This document shows, in pieces, positions 1 to 12,221 of a DNA stretch of 64,000 nucleotides. The notes beneath the pieces are model-generated. The model was given only the letters and a program-made list of their open reading frames with translations. It ran no database searches and had not been told where the DNA came from. The stretch lies in contig JAUPFV010000004.1 in assembly GCA_036936605.1 (NCBI GenBank), positions 122,810,852 through 122,874,851 of the forward strand, given 5' to 3'. This DNA is from Limnanthes douglasii subsp. nivea. Lineage: Eukaryota; Streptophyta; Magnoliopsida; Brassicales; Limnanthaceae. A program made the position numbers and the translations under genes. Each line of letters starts with the position of its first letter. Positions within the stretch are counted from its first letter, which is position 1.

Positions 1-69
1 AAAACGGGATAAAGCTCGGGGATAAAAATACTAAACTTCTTCACAATAGTATTAAGGTCCAGCTTTTCC

Positions 70-1600
70 GAAATAAAATCATCTCCATTAACAATGAGTT
101 TGGAGTTACTGTCTCTACTCCGACTTGTGTTGCCAACGTTTTTGTGAGATACTTTGAAAACTCTCTTGGCACGAGGCACTCTGACGGTTATCCGGGACTA
201 GAAACTGTCTCCTCACTTCTTTATTCTAAAGTTACCATTTCTGACCAAGACTCGATGATTCGTGAGATCTCTTGTGAAGAGATCAAATCCACTCTATTCA
301 GTATTGACAGTAACAAATATTCGGGTCCCGATGGTTTCGATTCCTCCTTTTTAAAAACTAATTGGAGCATTGTTGGCCATGACATCTGTAACGGTGTCTT
401 CGAATTTTTCCGCACCTCCTCTCTGGACCCCTCTTGGAGTTCCACCTCTATTGTGCTTATCCCAAAAAAGGACTCTCCCTCGGGGCCTGCTGATTTTAGA
501 CTTATTTCTCTTTGTAATGTTCTTTACACGATCATCTCTAAAATTTTACCCAATAGAATTAAGGATTTTTTCCCATATCGTATTGATAATTCCCAATCGG
601 CCTTTGTTGCGGGAAGGAATATCTCAGATAATATTCTTTTATCCCAGAAACTCCTGCGTGGGTACCATTTTAATTGCAGCAACAAAAAGATCGCTCTCAA
701 AATTGACTTAATGAAAGCATTTGATAATGTCAGATGACACCTCATTCTTGACATCTTTGTTGCTATGAAATTCCCCGAGAAAATGATCACCTAGATCATT
801 AAATGTATATCCTCTTCGTCGTATTCCATAAACATTAATGGAGATCCGTATGGAAATTTCAAAGGTAGGAAAGGCTTGAGACAAGGAGATCCTCTCTCCC
901 CCTTTCTCTTTGTTCTTGTCATGCAAGTTCTCTCTAGCATTCTTAAGGAGAAAAGTAAGGATAAGCAGTTTCATTTCCATTGGAAATGTCAAAAGCTCAA
1001 AATCATTAGTCTCTGCTTTGCAGATGATCTAATGATTTTCTGCCATGGTGATGTTTAGTCCCTCAGTCTTATAAAAGAGGCCCTTGACGAGTTCTATTCC
1101 ATTTATGGTCTAAAATTCAACCCGACCAAAAGTCATATCTTCTTTTCAGGTTTTAATGATTCCCTTCGAGTAGATCTTCTATCTATCATAGGATTCCCGG
1201 AAGGCTCGCTGCTTGTGAAATACTTAGGAGTACCCCTTCTCACTAGTCGCCTCACCTACTTGGACTGTCTTCCTCTTCTCCACAAAATTACTTATCATAT
1301 TAATTCTTGGACCTCTAACCATCTATCGTATGCCGGTAGACTTCAGCTAATTAAGTCTGTTTTATTCGATGGTCAGGCCTATTAGTCTTTTATTTTTATT
1401 CTCCCTTCTAGAATAATCAAAGAACTGTCCCAAAAACTTTGTCGCTTTCTTTGGTCGGGTACTGCCATGAGAATCTACGGTGCCAAAGTTTCTTGGGCTA
1501 CGGTCACCTTGCCCACTATAGAGGGCAGCCTCAGGATTCTGGACCTAAAAGTCTGCAACCAGGAGGTTATCCTAAAGCACCTTTGGTATATCATAAGTAA
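70..1600 (+). pseudogene. LINE ORF2 reverse transcriptase remnant
   Basis: An open stretch (144-737) carries the fingers/palm start, with SGPDGF, VLIPKK, FRLISLCNV, SQSAFVAGR and the first catalytic Asp region KIDLMKAFD. A TGA follows directly. The next readable block (876-1058) has RQGDPLSPFLF and the catalytic box FADD. From about 1060 to 1590 the thumb region can be followed (KYLGVPL, GRLQLIKSVLF, GAKVSW, LKHLW) with an occasional stop. These are hallmark motifs of plant L1 RT. It would have copied the element RNA at a nicked target, but stops at about 736 and 795, just after 1058, and at about 1383 rule out a full protein. Confidence 0.88.
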
Positions 1601-1639
1601 TTAATAATCATTCCATTTAGTATGATTGAATTAAAATGG

Positions 1640-2683
1640 AAAAAAATTAAAAATGGTAATTTTTGGAACCTCCAGATCGGATCCTCTTCCTCTTGGATCT
1701 GGAGGAAAATTATTCGTTTTCGCCCTTTGGCTAGTAATTTGTAGAGGGTGGCCATCGGAAATGGATCGAGCACATCTTTCTGATACGACTTGTGGCTTCT
1801 TTCCACTTCACTTGCATCACACTATGGCGACAACACAATTTCTGATTCCAGGCTTGGGAAGAACCTTAAAGTTTCGGATATCATTCGTGACAGAATTTGG
1901 AACTAGCCTTCAAATATTAGATCGGTGAGAGATCGAAGTTGCGCTAATCTGTTGGAAATCCACAACCTAATCCTCTCTCTCGCGCCTCCCAACCTCGAAT
2001 AAGATGATATCCCTTTCTAGAAGGCGAGGGTATGATGCAATTCCTTTGCAATTAGAGACATGTACCTTGCCATTCGTCTGCCTAACCCTAAAGTGGGTTG
2101 GGCCGAGTTAGTCTCGAATAAATTTAATATTTCACGTCATTTCTTCATTTCTTTGCTCGCTATTTTAGGCAAGCTTGCCACCAAAGACAAGCTTATCAGT
2201 TGGGGTTACAATATTCCAACTAAGTGTTCCCTTTGCAACTCTGAATCTGAAACTATTTCTCATCTCCTCCTTGAGTGCAGTTTCGCCCAGAGTATTTGGA
2301 CTAATGCTAGTAATAAATTAGGATTTCCCTTTTCGAATATTAGCTGGCAGTCTTGGATATTTGAAGCGTCAAAATGGTCTCAATCTCGTAACCATAGTAT
2401 TTGGCTTGCTTGCTTCTCAGCAGGAATTTACCACGTTTGGAAGGAGATAAATTCAAGAATATGTGTTCCCTTCCGACCAATGCATCCATGGTTTCTCACC
2501 GTATCTTATCAGATCTTCGGTGTAGATTCCAAGGCACCAAGACTAGCTGGCCGGTATAATACTTTACTAATACCCCTTTTTATTGCAGGTTCCTTCTCTG
2601 TGAGTGTAGTTCGAGTTCTTCCACTCCATCACGTAGATTCTATTGGAGATGTTCGGCAGCTTTCTCGGATGACCATTTTGTAG
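1640..2683 (+). pseudogene. LINE ORF2 C-terminal part with zf-RVT zinc-binding domain
   Basis: After a frame change near 1600 the connection region continues in pieces. The last open segment, 2060-2683, holds the zinc-binding domain typical of the plant LINE C-terminus: CSLCNSESETISHLLLECSF gives a C-x2-C-x8-H-x4-C pattern, followed by W-rich sequence. The corresponding domain in the minus-strand LINE (7177-7440) reads CALCNSDSETISHIRFDCRF, so the two copies are one family. The domain is thought to bind nucleic acid. Confidence 0.8.
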
Positions 2684-2857
2684 GACCAGTACTCTTCTAC
2701 TTGCTAGACTGTATCTTATATTTCTACTTTGATCTGATCTTATGTTATTTCATTTCGTCTCCCTGACTTGATGTGATTGTATTTACTCGGGGTATGCCCT
2801 AGTTTTCTTGTATCAATTTTTTTCAATTAATTTAATGCTTTATTACACAAAAAAAAA

Positions 2858-3830
2858 TATTTTTAATAACTATTAATAATAAAATAGTTATAATAGTTTG
2901 ATATATTTTAATTAATTAGTATAAGTACTAAATGTGTTGTTATGCTTTAATCATTATGTATGATAATTTAATATTTAAACACAATAATATAATATAATAT
3001 TAAATCACGATACTTTAAATAATAGAAATTTATTATTTTGTTAAGTAAGAGAACGTTATTTTGAATAATACTAAATTTTTTATTATGTTTATTAATTTTA
3101 ATATTATTAACTTGATTTAGTCATTTAATATTTAAGTATTATATTATGAATAATTAAATAATTAGTATCTTATAATACAAATCTCTAGAAAACAAGAAAC
3201 AATAGCAAAAAAAACAAACAAATTTAGTTGTTTTTTTGGAAATCTGGATGAATAATATTGTTAAATAGATGATCTCTTATATTAATAAAAACCGAATGAA
3301 TTCCCTTTGTATTAATAGAGAAGAAACTCTATTAAAGAATTGCATTCGTCTGAAAACAGATATGTGTTTATTCTAACTATTTTTTTAAATGGCTAAGCTG
3401 AATATCCGTTTTTATATTTAGAGAAAATAAAATAGTCATTGTACAAATAGATATTTGTTTATTCGATGTATTATTTTTTTTGGAAAAAATAACCAAAATA
3501 TATCTACTTTTCATCATTTTCAAAAAATAAAATAATCATTGTACAAATAGATATATGTTATATTGAACCAATATTTGTTTAGTTTCAGCAAACAAATATA
3601 GTGATTATTGAAGATATTTATTGAATTGTTCTAAAAAATACAGTGTTATCTACGAATTGCATTAATTTGGTTTTCGATGTGAATGTGGTAACGATCAGAT
3701 AACCATTATCCATTTATTTTATATATTTTGTTTCAAGTTATTATCTTATTGTATAATTAATGGCGCAAAAGTTATAAATAGAATAATTTGAAAAACGACT
3801 GATTTCTATTTGTATTTGGAATTTTTTAAT
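2858..3830. other. AT-rich intergenic stretch, no gene seen
   Basis: No coding signal on either strand. A segment of about 40 bp at 3421-3460 (core TCATTGTACAAATAGATAT) recurs at 3521-3560, exactly 100 bp later with few differences. This suggests an old duplication. Confidence 0.6.
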
Positions 3831-5316
3831 GGCCAAAGCTATTTCCTCCATGTTATTTTTTATTTCCTCCATCTTTCAAACTTTCAAAAACACTAGTGAC
3901 TTGCTTTTACCAAATTACCCTTATCTTTATTTCAAATTTATCACTAGATGTCATTTATCTAATTAAAAGTCTTATATGAAAAAACACAGCATTGACCTAA
4001 CTTTAATCCAAGATATATGATTATACCTCTAAAATTAACCCTAAAACAAAGAACTTCAATTTTATTGAAGATTACTCATGGAAAATGAAAAAACCCAAAC
4101 AAAGCCGGAGAACAGCACTCAATCGACAAACAATGTAATTTAAACTTGTTTTTACGTTTTACAACTTTGTAGCTTGAAAATACCTATTTCGAAACTTATT
4201 TTTTTTCAGCTAAACCCGTTTTTATAGTTCTGAAAAAAAACAACTATTTCCGAGCCGGGAATTAGGAATCAGGTGTAATTTTTTTTAAAAAATGTGCATC
4301 TGATTCCGAGAGGGCCACTCGGAATCAGTTGCAATTTGGAAAAAAAAATGTGCAACTGATTCCGAGAGGGCCACTCGGAATCAGTTGCAAACCCTTTGTC
4401 TCGTTATATTATGTGATAATTTGTTCACTGGGACATTGCACTTGATTCCGAGTGGCCCTCTCGGAATCAAGTGTAAAACACGAGTGTAAGAAAAGCATGG
4501 TGCTCGCTATTAAATATAATCAACCTATTGTCGTCTTCAATTCTGTGATAAATAAGATACGAAAAAAGTAGGCAACATAATTTATTTGTATACATGTCTA
4601 CACCTAAACATGTTTGCTACCAAGTGTTAACGATCTTTTAGCATTCACCGTATTCAATAGTTCAACCAAAGGTGCACTTACGGAGACGTAGTACAGACTT
4701 CTAATCCCTATTTTATAACCACCTAAAAGGTTCTTCTTTTTTCTACCATTCATCTACAATATCAATCACACACACTGTTTTGATTTTTTTTTTTGCCCAC
4801 TGAGCATGTGATTCCGAGTGCCCTACTCGGAATCACATGCTCAGTGAGAAAAAAAATTCAGAACAGAAGGATATCCCAAGGCGAACCTAATATCAAACCC
4901 TAATCGATTCTAACAATGAAATCAAACTCCAAATTAAACCCTAATCGAATCTAACATAGAAATCTAACTTCAAACCCAAATCGAAATCGAACAACAAAAT
5001 CTAACTACAAACCCTAAATTTGATAATGGGGAAGAACCTAGAATTTCTTTCTCCAAGCTTTCTCTATCTTCGAATCAGCTGTTGTAAGGTAGTGATAAGT
5101 GAAAAATGAGTTTTCTTCTTTGTAAGGTAGTTCTCTAGGGTGAAGAATGAGTTTTGTTGTACTAAATTGGATGGGTATGTTAGAGTAATAGTTTTGTGAA
5201 GAAAAAATGGGTAAAAAGACAATTTTGTAACTTCCTTTATGGAGGAAATAACATCATGGAGGATTTTTCAAATGATGGAGGAAATAAAAAATAACATGGA
5301 GGAAATAGCTTTGGCC
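3831..5316. mobile_element. Non-autonomous Mutator-like element with 43-bp perfect TIRs
   Basis: Positions 3831-3873 and 5274-5316 are perfect 43-bp inverted repeats beginning GGCCAAAGCTATTTCCTCCA. Directly outside both ends lies the same 9-bp word TTTTTTAAT (3822-3830 and 5317-5325), the target duplication length of Mutator elements, although the word is low in complexity. No transposase frame is present. The interior has four hairpin motifs (4301-4835) and, at 4880-5030, a run of AACCCTAA-like repeats resembling a plant 5' UTR, followed by an ATG at about 5025 with a short frame. Captured gene sequence is possible but not recognised. Confidence 0.75.
4301..4842. repeat. Four copies of a 27-bp near-palindrome, in both orientations
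   Basis: The unit has arms TGATTCCGAG and CTCGGAATCA around a short GGCC-type centre. Copies lie at 4301-4327, 4357-4383, 4443-4469 (reverse orientation) and 4809-4835. The last has longer arms, so 4802-4842 can pair along most of its length. Copies 1 and 2 are followed by the same flank AGTTGCAA. All lie inside the MULE at 3831-5316. Confidence 0.8.
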
Positions 5317-5540
5317 TTTTTTAATTTTTATAAATAGTTTCAAACTAAATTTGTTAATAGTTATATAATGTAAAGTATATAGTTTTTAAAAACTTGAATT
5401 ATTAATAATAATCGACACATGGTTATTTTTAAGATTATTTTCAACATATATATTTTTAAAATATCAAGATCTTTCATTACCACCATTGTTTTACAATTAA
5501 AATTCAAAAAAACTACCGTGACGATGATTTAATTTATATT

Positions 5541-5593
<53 letters not shown>

Positions 5594-5912
5594 TTATATT
5601 GGTTGTATTGACTTTTTTATATGAAATATCGATATTACTTTTTTAATATAATCTATTATATTGTTTTATTTTTATGAATATTAAATAAAAAATTAATTAA
5701 TTTTTTTAATACTATTTGTTTATTTACGGTTGTACTACCGTAATGTATGAATACATACATAATTTTAACCGCTTTAAATTGCCATATAAATTTCTAACAT
5801 TTCAACTATTATAAAAATATGGTTTCGTTTTCATCAACTAAATTTAATCATAAAAAATATTTTTCTAAAAATATACAATAAAATAAAATAAATAATAAAT
5901 ATCAAATAAATA

Positions 5913-5957
<45 letters not shown>

Positions 5958-6677
5958 CCATTAAATTAACGTATATAAATAAATATTTAATATTAATAAA
6001 ACGGGACGGGATCAATACTGGCCCGAAATAATAGTTATGACCAGGACGAAGATGGACAAGTAATGTAAAGGTAGGGCTACCAAAACTCAAAAGACTAAAA
6101 CAAACGGTTTAGGAGGTAAAATTGTTTACTTTAATTGAAGATCGGAAATGATGGTGGTCTCAAGTTAGGGGAGGCAAACATGTACTATAAAGCAAAAAAA
6201 AGGTGATATCAAAATCTGGAATAGCTTTAGGAGTGGAAACCTCAGTGGAATTCGTCCATGATTCCTTGTATTAACTTTTTCATCTAATTCATTAATTTAT
6301 GTAAATAAAATGAACTTATTAAATATGTAAGGATAACCATACGAATTATATGATGTGAGTCTGTTAAAATAAAATCATATATAATAAGCGGTATAGAATA
6401 ACTTTCAATAAAATAAAATGTGATCGATAAAATAGTTTGAAATATGTTTTATTTTTAATGTTAAAATTATTTTCGACTCGTTATAAAAAGAATTAGAAAC
6501 TGAATATGGAATATTAGTTTATATTTAATTTATATATAAAAATATAAAATATTTATGTTAATAGTCTTTATGCTATAATAATTTTATAGGTCTAAAATGA
6601 ATATTGTATATTTGTATAAGTTTTTTGTTTTACTTTTGTACTAAAAATACATAAAGTTAGCATTTTTCAAATGTTTC
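5317..6677. other. AT-rich intergenic stretch with two TA microsatellites
   Basis: Simple TA runs occupy 5539-5589 and 5919-5953. Sequence at 6000-6250 is somewhat less AT-rich, but no frame or known repeat was recognised in it. The first copy of the LINE target duplication (6678-6687) lies at the right edge. Confidence 0.6.
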
Positions 6678-6794
6678 AAATAAAATTGGTGTAAAAAACA
6701 TACAATTAAATGAAATTTATTCATACAAATATCTAGGACATAACCCGAGGAAATACAATCGACAAAAGAAGGTCGATAAAACAATACTACTACT

Positions 6795-7863
6795 TCAAAT
6801 AGCACGAGGAGAGAGCAACTCAGAAAAACAAGAGTACGAAAGAATCGTCATAAAAGCTAATGGGGCTACAAAAGAAAGCACCAAGAAAATTCGCAGCAAC
6901 TGAAAACAACGAGCAAGAATTAGGAGAGAGGAATCTGTAAATGAAGAAGAAAATAAGTGAATAAATAAGCAGTTACCTAGGCCAACAGATCTTGGTGCCA
7001 TAGAGTCTGAACTGAAGATCTGGGAAGATTCGGTGGGAAACCAGAGAGGCAATGGCCGGAGGGGAACAAAAAATTCTTAAGTTTCTCTCCTTCCATACGT
7101 GGTATATAACCGCTCTGAAACAAATGCGCCAAATAGGACGGTTTCTAGAGTGAGACCAATTTGACGACTCGCAAACTCAAGATTGACAACACGAGGCGGT
7201 AAAAGGGAACCCAAGTTTGGAGCTAGCATTAGTCCAAAGAATCTGGGTGAATCTACAGTCAAAGCGGATATGAGAAATAGTTTCAGAGTCAGAGTTGCAT
7301 AAGGCACAATCAGGTCGGGTGTTGATGCCCCAACTGAGAAACTTATCTCTGGTAGAAATTTTTCCGAGGATAACGAGCCAAGAAATAAATAATTGACGAG
7401 GAATATTGAATTTATTCCACACTAACCCATCACACCCCACGACAGGGGCATACGTTCAAATCGCGTTATACGTATCATTGATTGAGAATTTGTTGCAACC
7501 AACCTTCGCAATCAAAAAAGGAACATAATTGGTATTAATGTTAGGAGGGAATAGAGTGAGGATGAGGTTATTGATATCCAAGAGATTGGTACGGTTTCTA
7601 ACCCTTGTCGATCTGATGCTAGAAGGCCAGTTCCAGTGACCGTAAAAAATGATATCCGAAACCTTGAGATTTTTACCAAGTCGAGAATCATTACTGATAT
7701 TGGAACCATAATGTGAAGCAAGATAGGTAGGGATGAGCCATGGGTCGTACCACCATGTACAGATTACTAGCCAGCGGGCGAAAGCGAAGAATTTTCCTCC
7801 AAATCCAAGAAGGGGAAGAACCAATAGAAAAATCCCACAAATTATTATTTTTGATTTTTTCAA
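6795..7863 (-). pseudogene. LINE ORF2 C-terminal remnant with zf-RVT domain
   Basis: Broken frames at 7456-7863, 7177-7440, 7077-7307 and 6795-7052 match the connection, zinc-binding and tail regions of the first LINE in the same order. The zinc pattern CALCNSDSETISHIRFDC is at about 7250-7310. Frame changes separate the pieces. Confidence 0.8.
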
Positions 7864-8002
7864 GTTTTATCCAATCAAACCAGATTGAGTGATTGTTATT
7901 ACTTATAATAGATCAAATATATTTAAGGCCAGTCGTCTGATTCCAGATTGTTAGATCAAAGATCCCAAGGCCGCCCTCCGATATGAGAGAGGTGATATTG
8001 GT

Positions 8003-8695
8003 CTATGCCATTTTAGCCCCATGAATTTTCATAACGGAACCCGAACATAAGAAATGAAGAAGATATTGAGACAGTTCTTTAATGATCCTAGATGAGAGAA
8101 TAAAGATGAAGGACCAATAAACCTGACCAACGAATAATACAGACTTAATGAGCTGAAGTCTGCCGACATATGAGAGATGCTTGGATGTCCAAGAATCAAT
8201 TCGGGAGGTAATCTTATGACGGAGAGGACGACAGTCCGAGTGAGTAAGACGACCAGTAAAAAGGGGAACTCCCAGATATTTAACATGGAGAGAACCTTCC
8301 AAATAACCCATAATAGACAGGAGCTCAGAACAAAGAGGGCTACTAATACCCGAAAGAAATATTTGACTCTTAAAGGGGTTGACTCTAAGGCCGAAAATAT
8401 AGTAGAAATCATCAAGAGCCTCTTTGATGAGGAGAAAAGAGTTGACACCCATAAGATCGTCTGAAAAACAGAGATTAATAATTTTGAGTTTGTGAGACTT
8501 CCAGTGAAAATGGAAGTTTTTGTCATTACTATTTTCCTTAAAGGTACTAGATAAGACTTGCATGACAAGGACAAAGAGGAAAGGGGAAATCGGTCTCCTT
8601 GCCTAAGATCTTTCCTACCTTTGAAGTTTCCAGAAGGATCTACATTGATAATGATGGAGTCAGAGGGAAAGGAAATACAATTGATGATTCAAGTA
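8003..8695 (-). pseudogene. LINE reverse transcriptase fragment with FSDD active site
   Basis: Minus-strand translation gives LRQGD and then LCFSDDLM, where the usual box is FADD. Thumb motifs KYLGVPLF, GRLQLIKSVLF and GAK follow. It is collinear with the RT at 876-1600 and lacks the N-terminal part because of 5' truncation. The Ala-to-Ser change beside the catalytic Asp pair and stops near 8000 mark decay. Confidence 0.85.
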
Positions 8696-8710
8696 ATCTA
8701 AAATAAAATT

Positions 8711-9532
8711 ATTGTTATGTCTTTTATCTAGAGTTTATATAAATATATTAGGTTGATAGGAATAATCCAATACACGCTAAAATATAAAGGGATTTATCAT
8801 TTGTTATTCTTGCAATGATTGATTAAATCGGACATCGGATAAAAATACATACAACATAAATGATGAAACTGGCAAGAGAACGAATGATGATGGACTCTCA
8901 TATTTAAACCGACTGTTGCGAATATTACTTCCGATCACGATGAGTCATATTTTCAGTTTTTGAATTATATAAACTGATAACAATAAATGGGCGACAACTG
9001 TTTAACTCTAAATTTTTTTCTTTTACTTTGAGCGAGAAAGACTATAAGATGAAACATAAGATTGAAAAAAACTTATTGTGTAGTATTCACTATCTCTATT
9101 TATAGTCTCCAATAGTTGTGAGTGTACTTAGGTTTGATAATAGACATATTTGATCTAAAAGTTTGTGTTCTTATCTTTATGTTACTTTTGTAATCTATAA
9201 GGTCCAATACCACTTTAATGTTATGTCGCACGTCGGTTGGAGATCATAATCATATCCAACTCTAAAGGCCCAATATATAAGGATCATACATCAATCCAAC
9301 TAGTAAGTAATAAGGTTTGTTTAATTACTAGTTTGTCCAGTATAATTATTGTTGATTACATTTAATTAATTGGACTTCTGATTACAAAAACTTGGATATT
9401 ATGAATCTACATGGATTAGACATTCCAATTCATGATATTTGTCTAATCTCTCATTTGAATCATCATATGAACTGAAATATATCCACTAAAATTATGCACT
9501 ATTATAGTATTGTTGTCTTACATGTAACCCAA
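8711..9532 (-). mobile_element. Probable 3' LTR of a copia element (right edge defined, left edge not)
   Basis: On the minus strand a purine-rich stretch ending AAAGTGACAAGTCA runs into TGTTGGGTTACATG at 9532. That is the layout of a copia polypurine tract and LTR start, and it lies just downstream of the pol remnant at 9930-11360. The opposite LTR end could not be fixed. The sequence towards 8711 shows no coding signal. Confidence 0.4.
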
Positions 9533-9929
9533 CATGACTTGTCACTTTAGATGATTGCCGACAAAAAACTAATAAATCATCGTTACAACTATAAGGTGCA
9601 ATAATTCCCTAAGTAATCACATTGTCAACTATCACCTAAATAAATTTAACTTCTCATGGAGTGCATCATGGAAGACACAAACATGTAATCAATACGTGCC
9701 ATTTTATAAGTGGTCATATTCCACTAAATTTGAGAACATTAAAGTAAAATTAAAATTCAAGGAATACAAGTAAAATGAATAATTATATTAATTAGCCAAA
9801 AGTAGGGATAAACATCTGATATAGTAATACAATATGAAACTCGTGCTAAAGTTTTTTAAATTGTCCTCGATGCACAACTCCCATTAAAACAAAATACCAT
9901 ATAAGTTAAGGATATGCATCCAAAATCTG

Positions 9930-11360
9930 CATGCGTGAACGACTGATGGTGGTAATCCATTAATGAAATGATAAGAAATTATGAAGTGTGTATCGATGTG
10001 CTCCACCCCTATATGACCATTGTGGATGTTTTATTTTATGCACATACACTCTATATCTATGTGTTTATACGTACTTGTGATATTATTCTTGTTTGAGAAT
10101 AAGATAATTGATCAATTATCACCGTAAAATACGAGCGGTATTTCAATTTTCTATACTTCACACAATAACATTCCAAATTTCATGAGCCACAATGCTTAGT
10201 TTGAAGATTCAAAACATTTTATATATTAAGCTTCCATAATAGAGGTTGTGATAAAAATTTGGTTTGCACTTTTCCACGAGATGGCGCATCCATCCATTAT
10301 AGATATCTAACCGCACGTGAATCGTCTGTTGTCACACAACTGACAAAAACTGCATGAGAAGTACCCTATAATCTCTAAGATATCTGACTTTCTATATGTC
10401 AGTCTATAGTTTTTGATATTCTTCAAATACTAAAGGACCCTATTAACTATTTTCCAATGATCAACGTTTGGGTTGCTCACACACCTTTCCATCATTACTA
10501 GGGCAAATGACATGTATTTTCTGGTGTACACTTGAGCATTTATGGTACTTCCAACAGGTTAAGTATATATGCATGTCATAATGATCTTAATGTCCAAAGT
10601 GGTCTTTGGGCACTGACTGAGTAAGAACTTATCACATTTGGCTATATGGGTATCCCTAGGTTTGTTGTTATTCATATGATAACGTTGTAACATGGTCTAA
10701 ATGTAGACAACCGTGACACACCCGTGATGCCTTAGGGTGATTCTTTGGTATATAGATTCATATCACATAAAATATTTCACTAAGATTTTTTCATGCAAAA
10801 TTTCTCTAATAGAAAAACCTTAGTTTCATAGAATAGAACTACATCATTAGTGGCTAGGAGTAATCATCAATATAATATATTAGATATTTTATTTTACTAT
10901 CATTGAATTTGTGATATAAACAATTTTCTAATAAAGTTCACCTCAAAACCAAATAAGGTGAAGAGTTCTAGAAACTTATGGTACATTTAACAAGACATTT
11001 GCTATAGAGGATAGATGGATATTTTTAATTGACAAACCATTGTTGTTGTATACACTGGCATGAAGTTTTATGGTTGTTTCATGTAAAATATTTCTTTATG
11101 CATCCATTAAGAAATATTGTTTTAACATCTATTTGATGCATATCTAAATTAAAGTCAGAAAATATGGCTATAATTTTCCTCAACGAGTATTTTACAGTTC
11201 TCAAAGCAGTCAATGTTTTCATGTTAAGTGTAATCTTTCGGTACAATATGTGCATTTATATCTTTTCATTTTGTATGAAGCGTCATATTTGTTTTCAAAT
11301 ATCTATTGGTCATCTATCACTTTCTTTTTTCAAGAAACATGGAAAGATCTCATACTAAAC
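9930..11360 (-). pseudogene. Ty1/copia reverse transcriptase and RNase H remnant, heavily decayed
   Basis: No long frame survives, but minus-strand translation in shifting frames recovers copia pol in order. LDMHQIDVKTIFLNG near 11130-11160 matches the RT block ending in VKTAFLNG. VGSTINAQVYTRKYMSFAL at about 10505-10560 and VSNPNVDHWKIVNRVL at about 10445-10490 match the end of RT. DNRRFTCGY at about 10310-10330 matches the RNase H DRRSTSGY block. KHIDIECMCI at about 10045-10075, then GHIGVEHIDTHF and INGLPPSVVHA at about 9945-10025, match the C-terminus (TKHID, VEHI, TKGLPP). It would have copied element RNA, but many stops make it a fossil. Confidence 0.75.
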
Positions 11361-11448
11361 TGTCTTACATTAATTTATACTCTTATTTTATAGCTTCAAT
11401 CCGAAATTTAGATAATCAAATCTTTATAGCATCCTGAAGGTAATAGGT

Positions 11449-11812
11449 GATGAGGTCGGGTTTCATTAAAACTGACTAGTGTAAATATCCGGAGGGACAT
11501 TCAGACATATCCAGTACCATGCCCCACCGAACAGTATAACTTAGTGGATCATGACTCAGCTAGTTGCTAGTCATTTTCACCTCTTGGGCTAATGAGTTTT
11601 TAAACTTAACCTAAACCCATGATCCAATCCAAAAGGCCCATGGATCACCAAATTAGTACAAATATCCCAACTACTTTCATTAATGAAGGTGATCAGAATT
11701 TACTACTAGCACACACTTTATTTATCTCTCTATATTTTATGTTAAACATTAAATTCCCAAAACTCTTTCCAAAACTACCTTTTGATCAGAAATAATCCAC
11801 ACTAAATTGGCT
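11449..11812 (+). mobile_element. Probable gypsy-type LTR and primer-binding region
   Basis: A TG-starting stretch (TGATGAGGTCGGG) runs to about 11800 and is followed by ATTGGCTACCACAG at 11806. This resembles the primer-site junction of plant gypsy elements (ATTGG followed by a tRNA complement). A gag-like start codon follows at 11877. No second LTR was found. Confidence 0.4.
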
Positions 11813-11876
11813 ACCACAGTAGGAGGCGATGGTGCCTGAATCACAAATTCAAAACCAGTAATAACAACCAGTTCGG

Positions 11877-12221
11877 ATGGATCCGAATGCACATAATACC
11901 CCACCTCCAGAGGTGGAAGAAGCAAAAGAAAATAATGAGTACACTATTGAGGAGCGAGATCAATTAAGAGCTGAAATTGAGGCTTTGAGGGCGTTAAAAC
12001 ATGTAGAGAAATGAGTTAAAGAAAAATCTGGTGCGTCCGTGCTTCACCATACTGATAATCCCAATGAGAACAAGCAGTCCTTGAAGACTCATCTCAGTTT
12101 CAAGAAAGCGCATCGATCAAAACGTGTGAAGAGCTCCACTTCGATAAAATGCTCAGATGTCGGAAGTGATATGAATGTCATTCAAACTCTAAACTTGATA
12201 CAAAACAGTTTATCATCATGA
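11877..12221 (+). pseudogene. Gypsy-like gag N-terminus with one internal UGA
   Basis: An ATG at 11877 opens a frame of 45 codons with a proline/glutamate-rich start and a coiled-coil-like segment (IEERDQLRAEIEALRALK). One TGA stops it at 12012-12014. The same frame then stays open to a TGA at 12219-12221, with basic, Ser/Lys-rich sequence. This is the usual look of a plant gypsy gag N-terminus. It follows an LTR-like segment and a primer-site-like junction. The rest of gag and pol is missing. Confidence 0.45.

Larger units (their letters stand above)
1..2857 (+). mobile_element. L1-type LINE (non-LTR retrotransposon), 5' end outside window, degenerate
   Basis: The endonuclease-RT linker (about 70-140), the reverse transcriptase, the thumb/connection region and a C-terminal zf-RVT domain follow one another, ending in an A-tail at about 2849-2857. 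The order matches plant L1 ORF2. Several stops and frame changes break the frame, so the copy is dead. The 3' end before the A-tail reads TTACAC, as in the second LINE at 6689-8700. The endonuclease and ORF1 would lie to the left of the window. Confidence 0.9.
6689..8700 (-). mobile_element. L1-type LINE, 5'-truncated, with 10-bp target duplication
   Basis: Read on the minus strand, the element starts at 8700 inside the RT, before GNFKGRK, and ends at 6689 with TTACAC, as in the LINE at 1-2857. The word AAATAAAATT lies directly outside the 5' end (8701-8710) and one base beyond the 3' end (6678-6687), as expected for a LINE target duplication. Truncation at the 5' end is typical of this class. 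Little or no A-tail remains. Confidence 0.85.

Noticed and set aside
8177..8464. Plus-strand 95-codon ORF
   Set aside because: Antisense shadow of the LINE reverse transcriptase on the minus strand.
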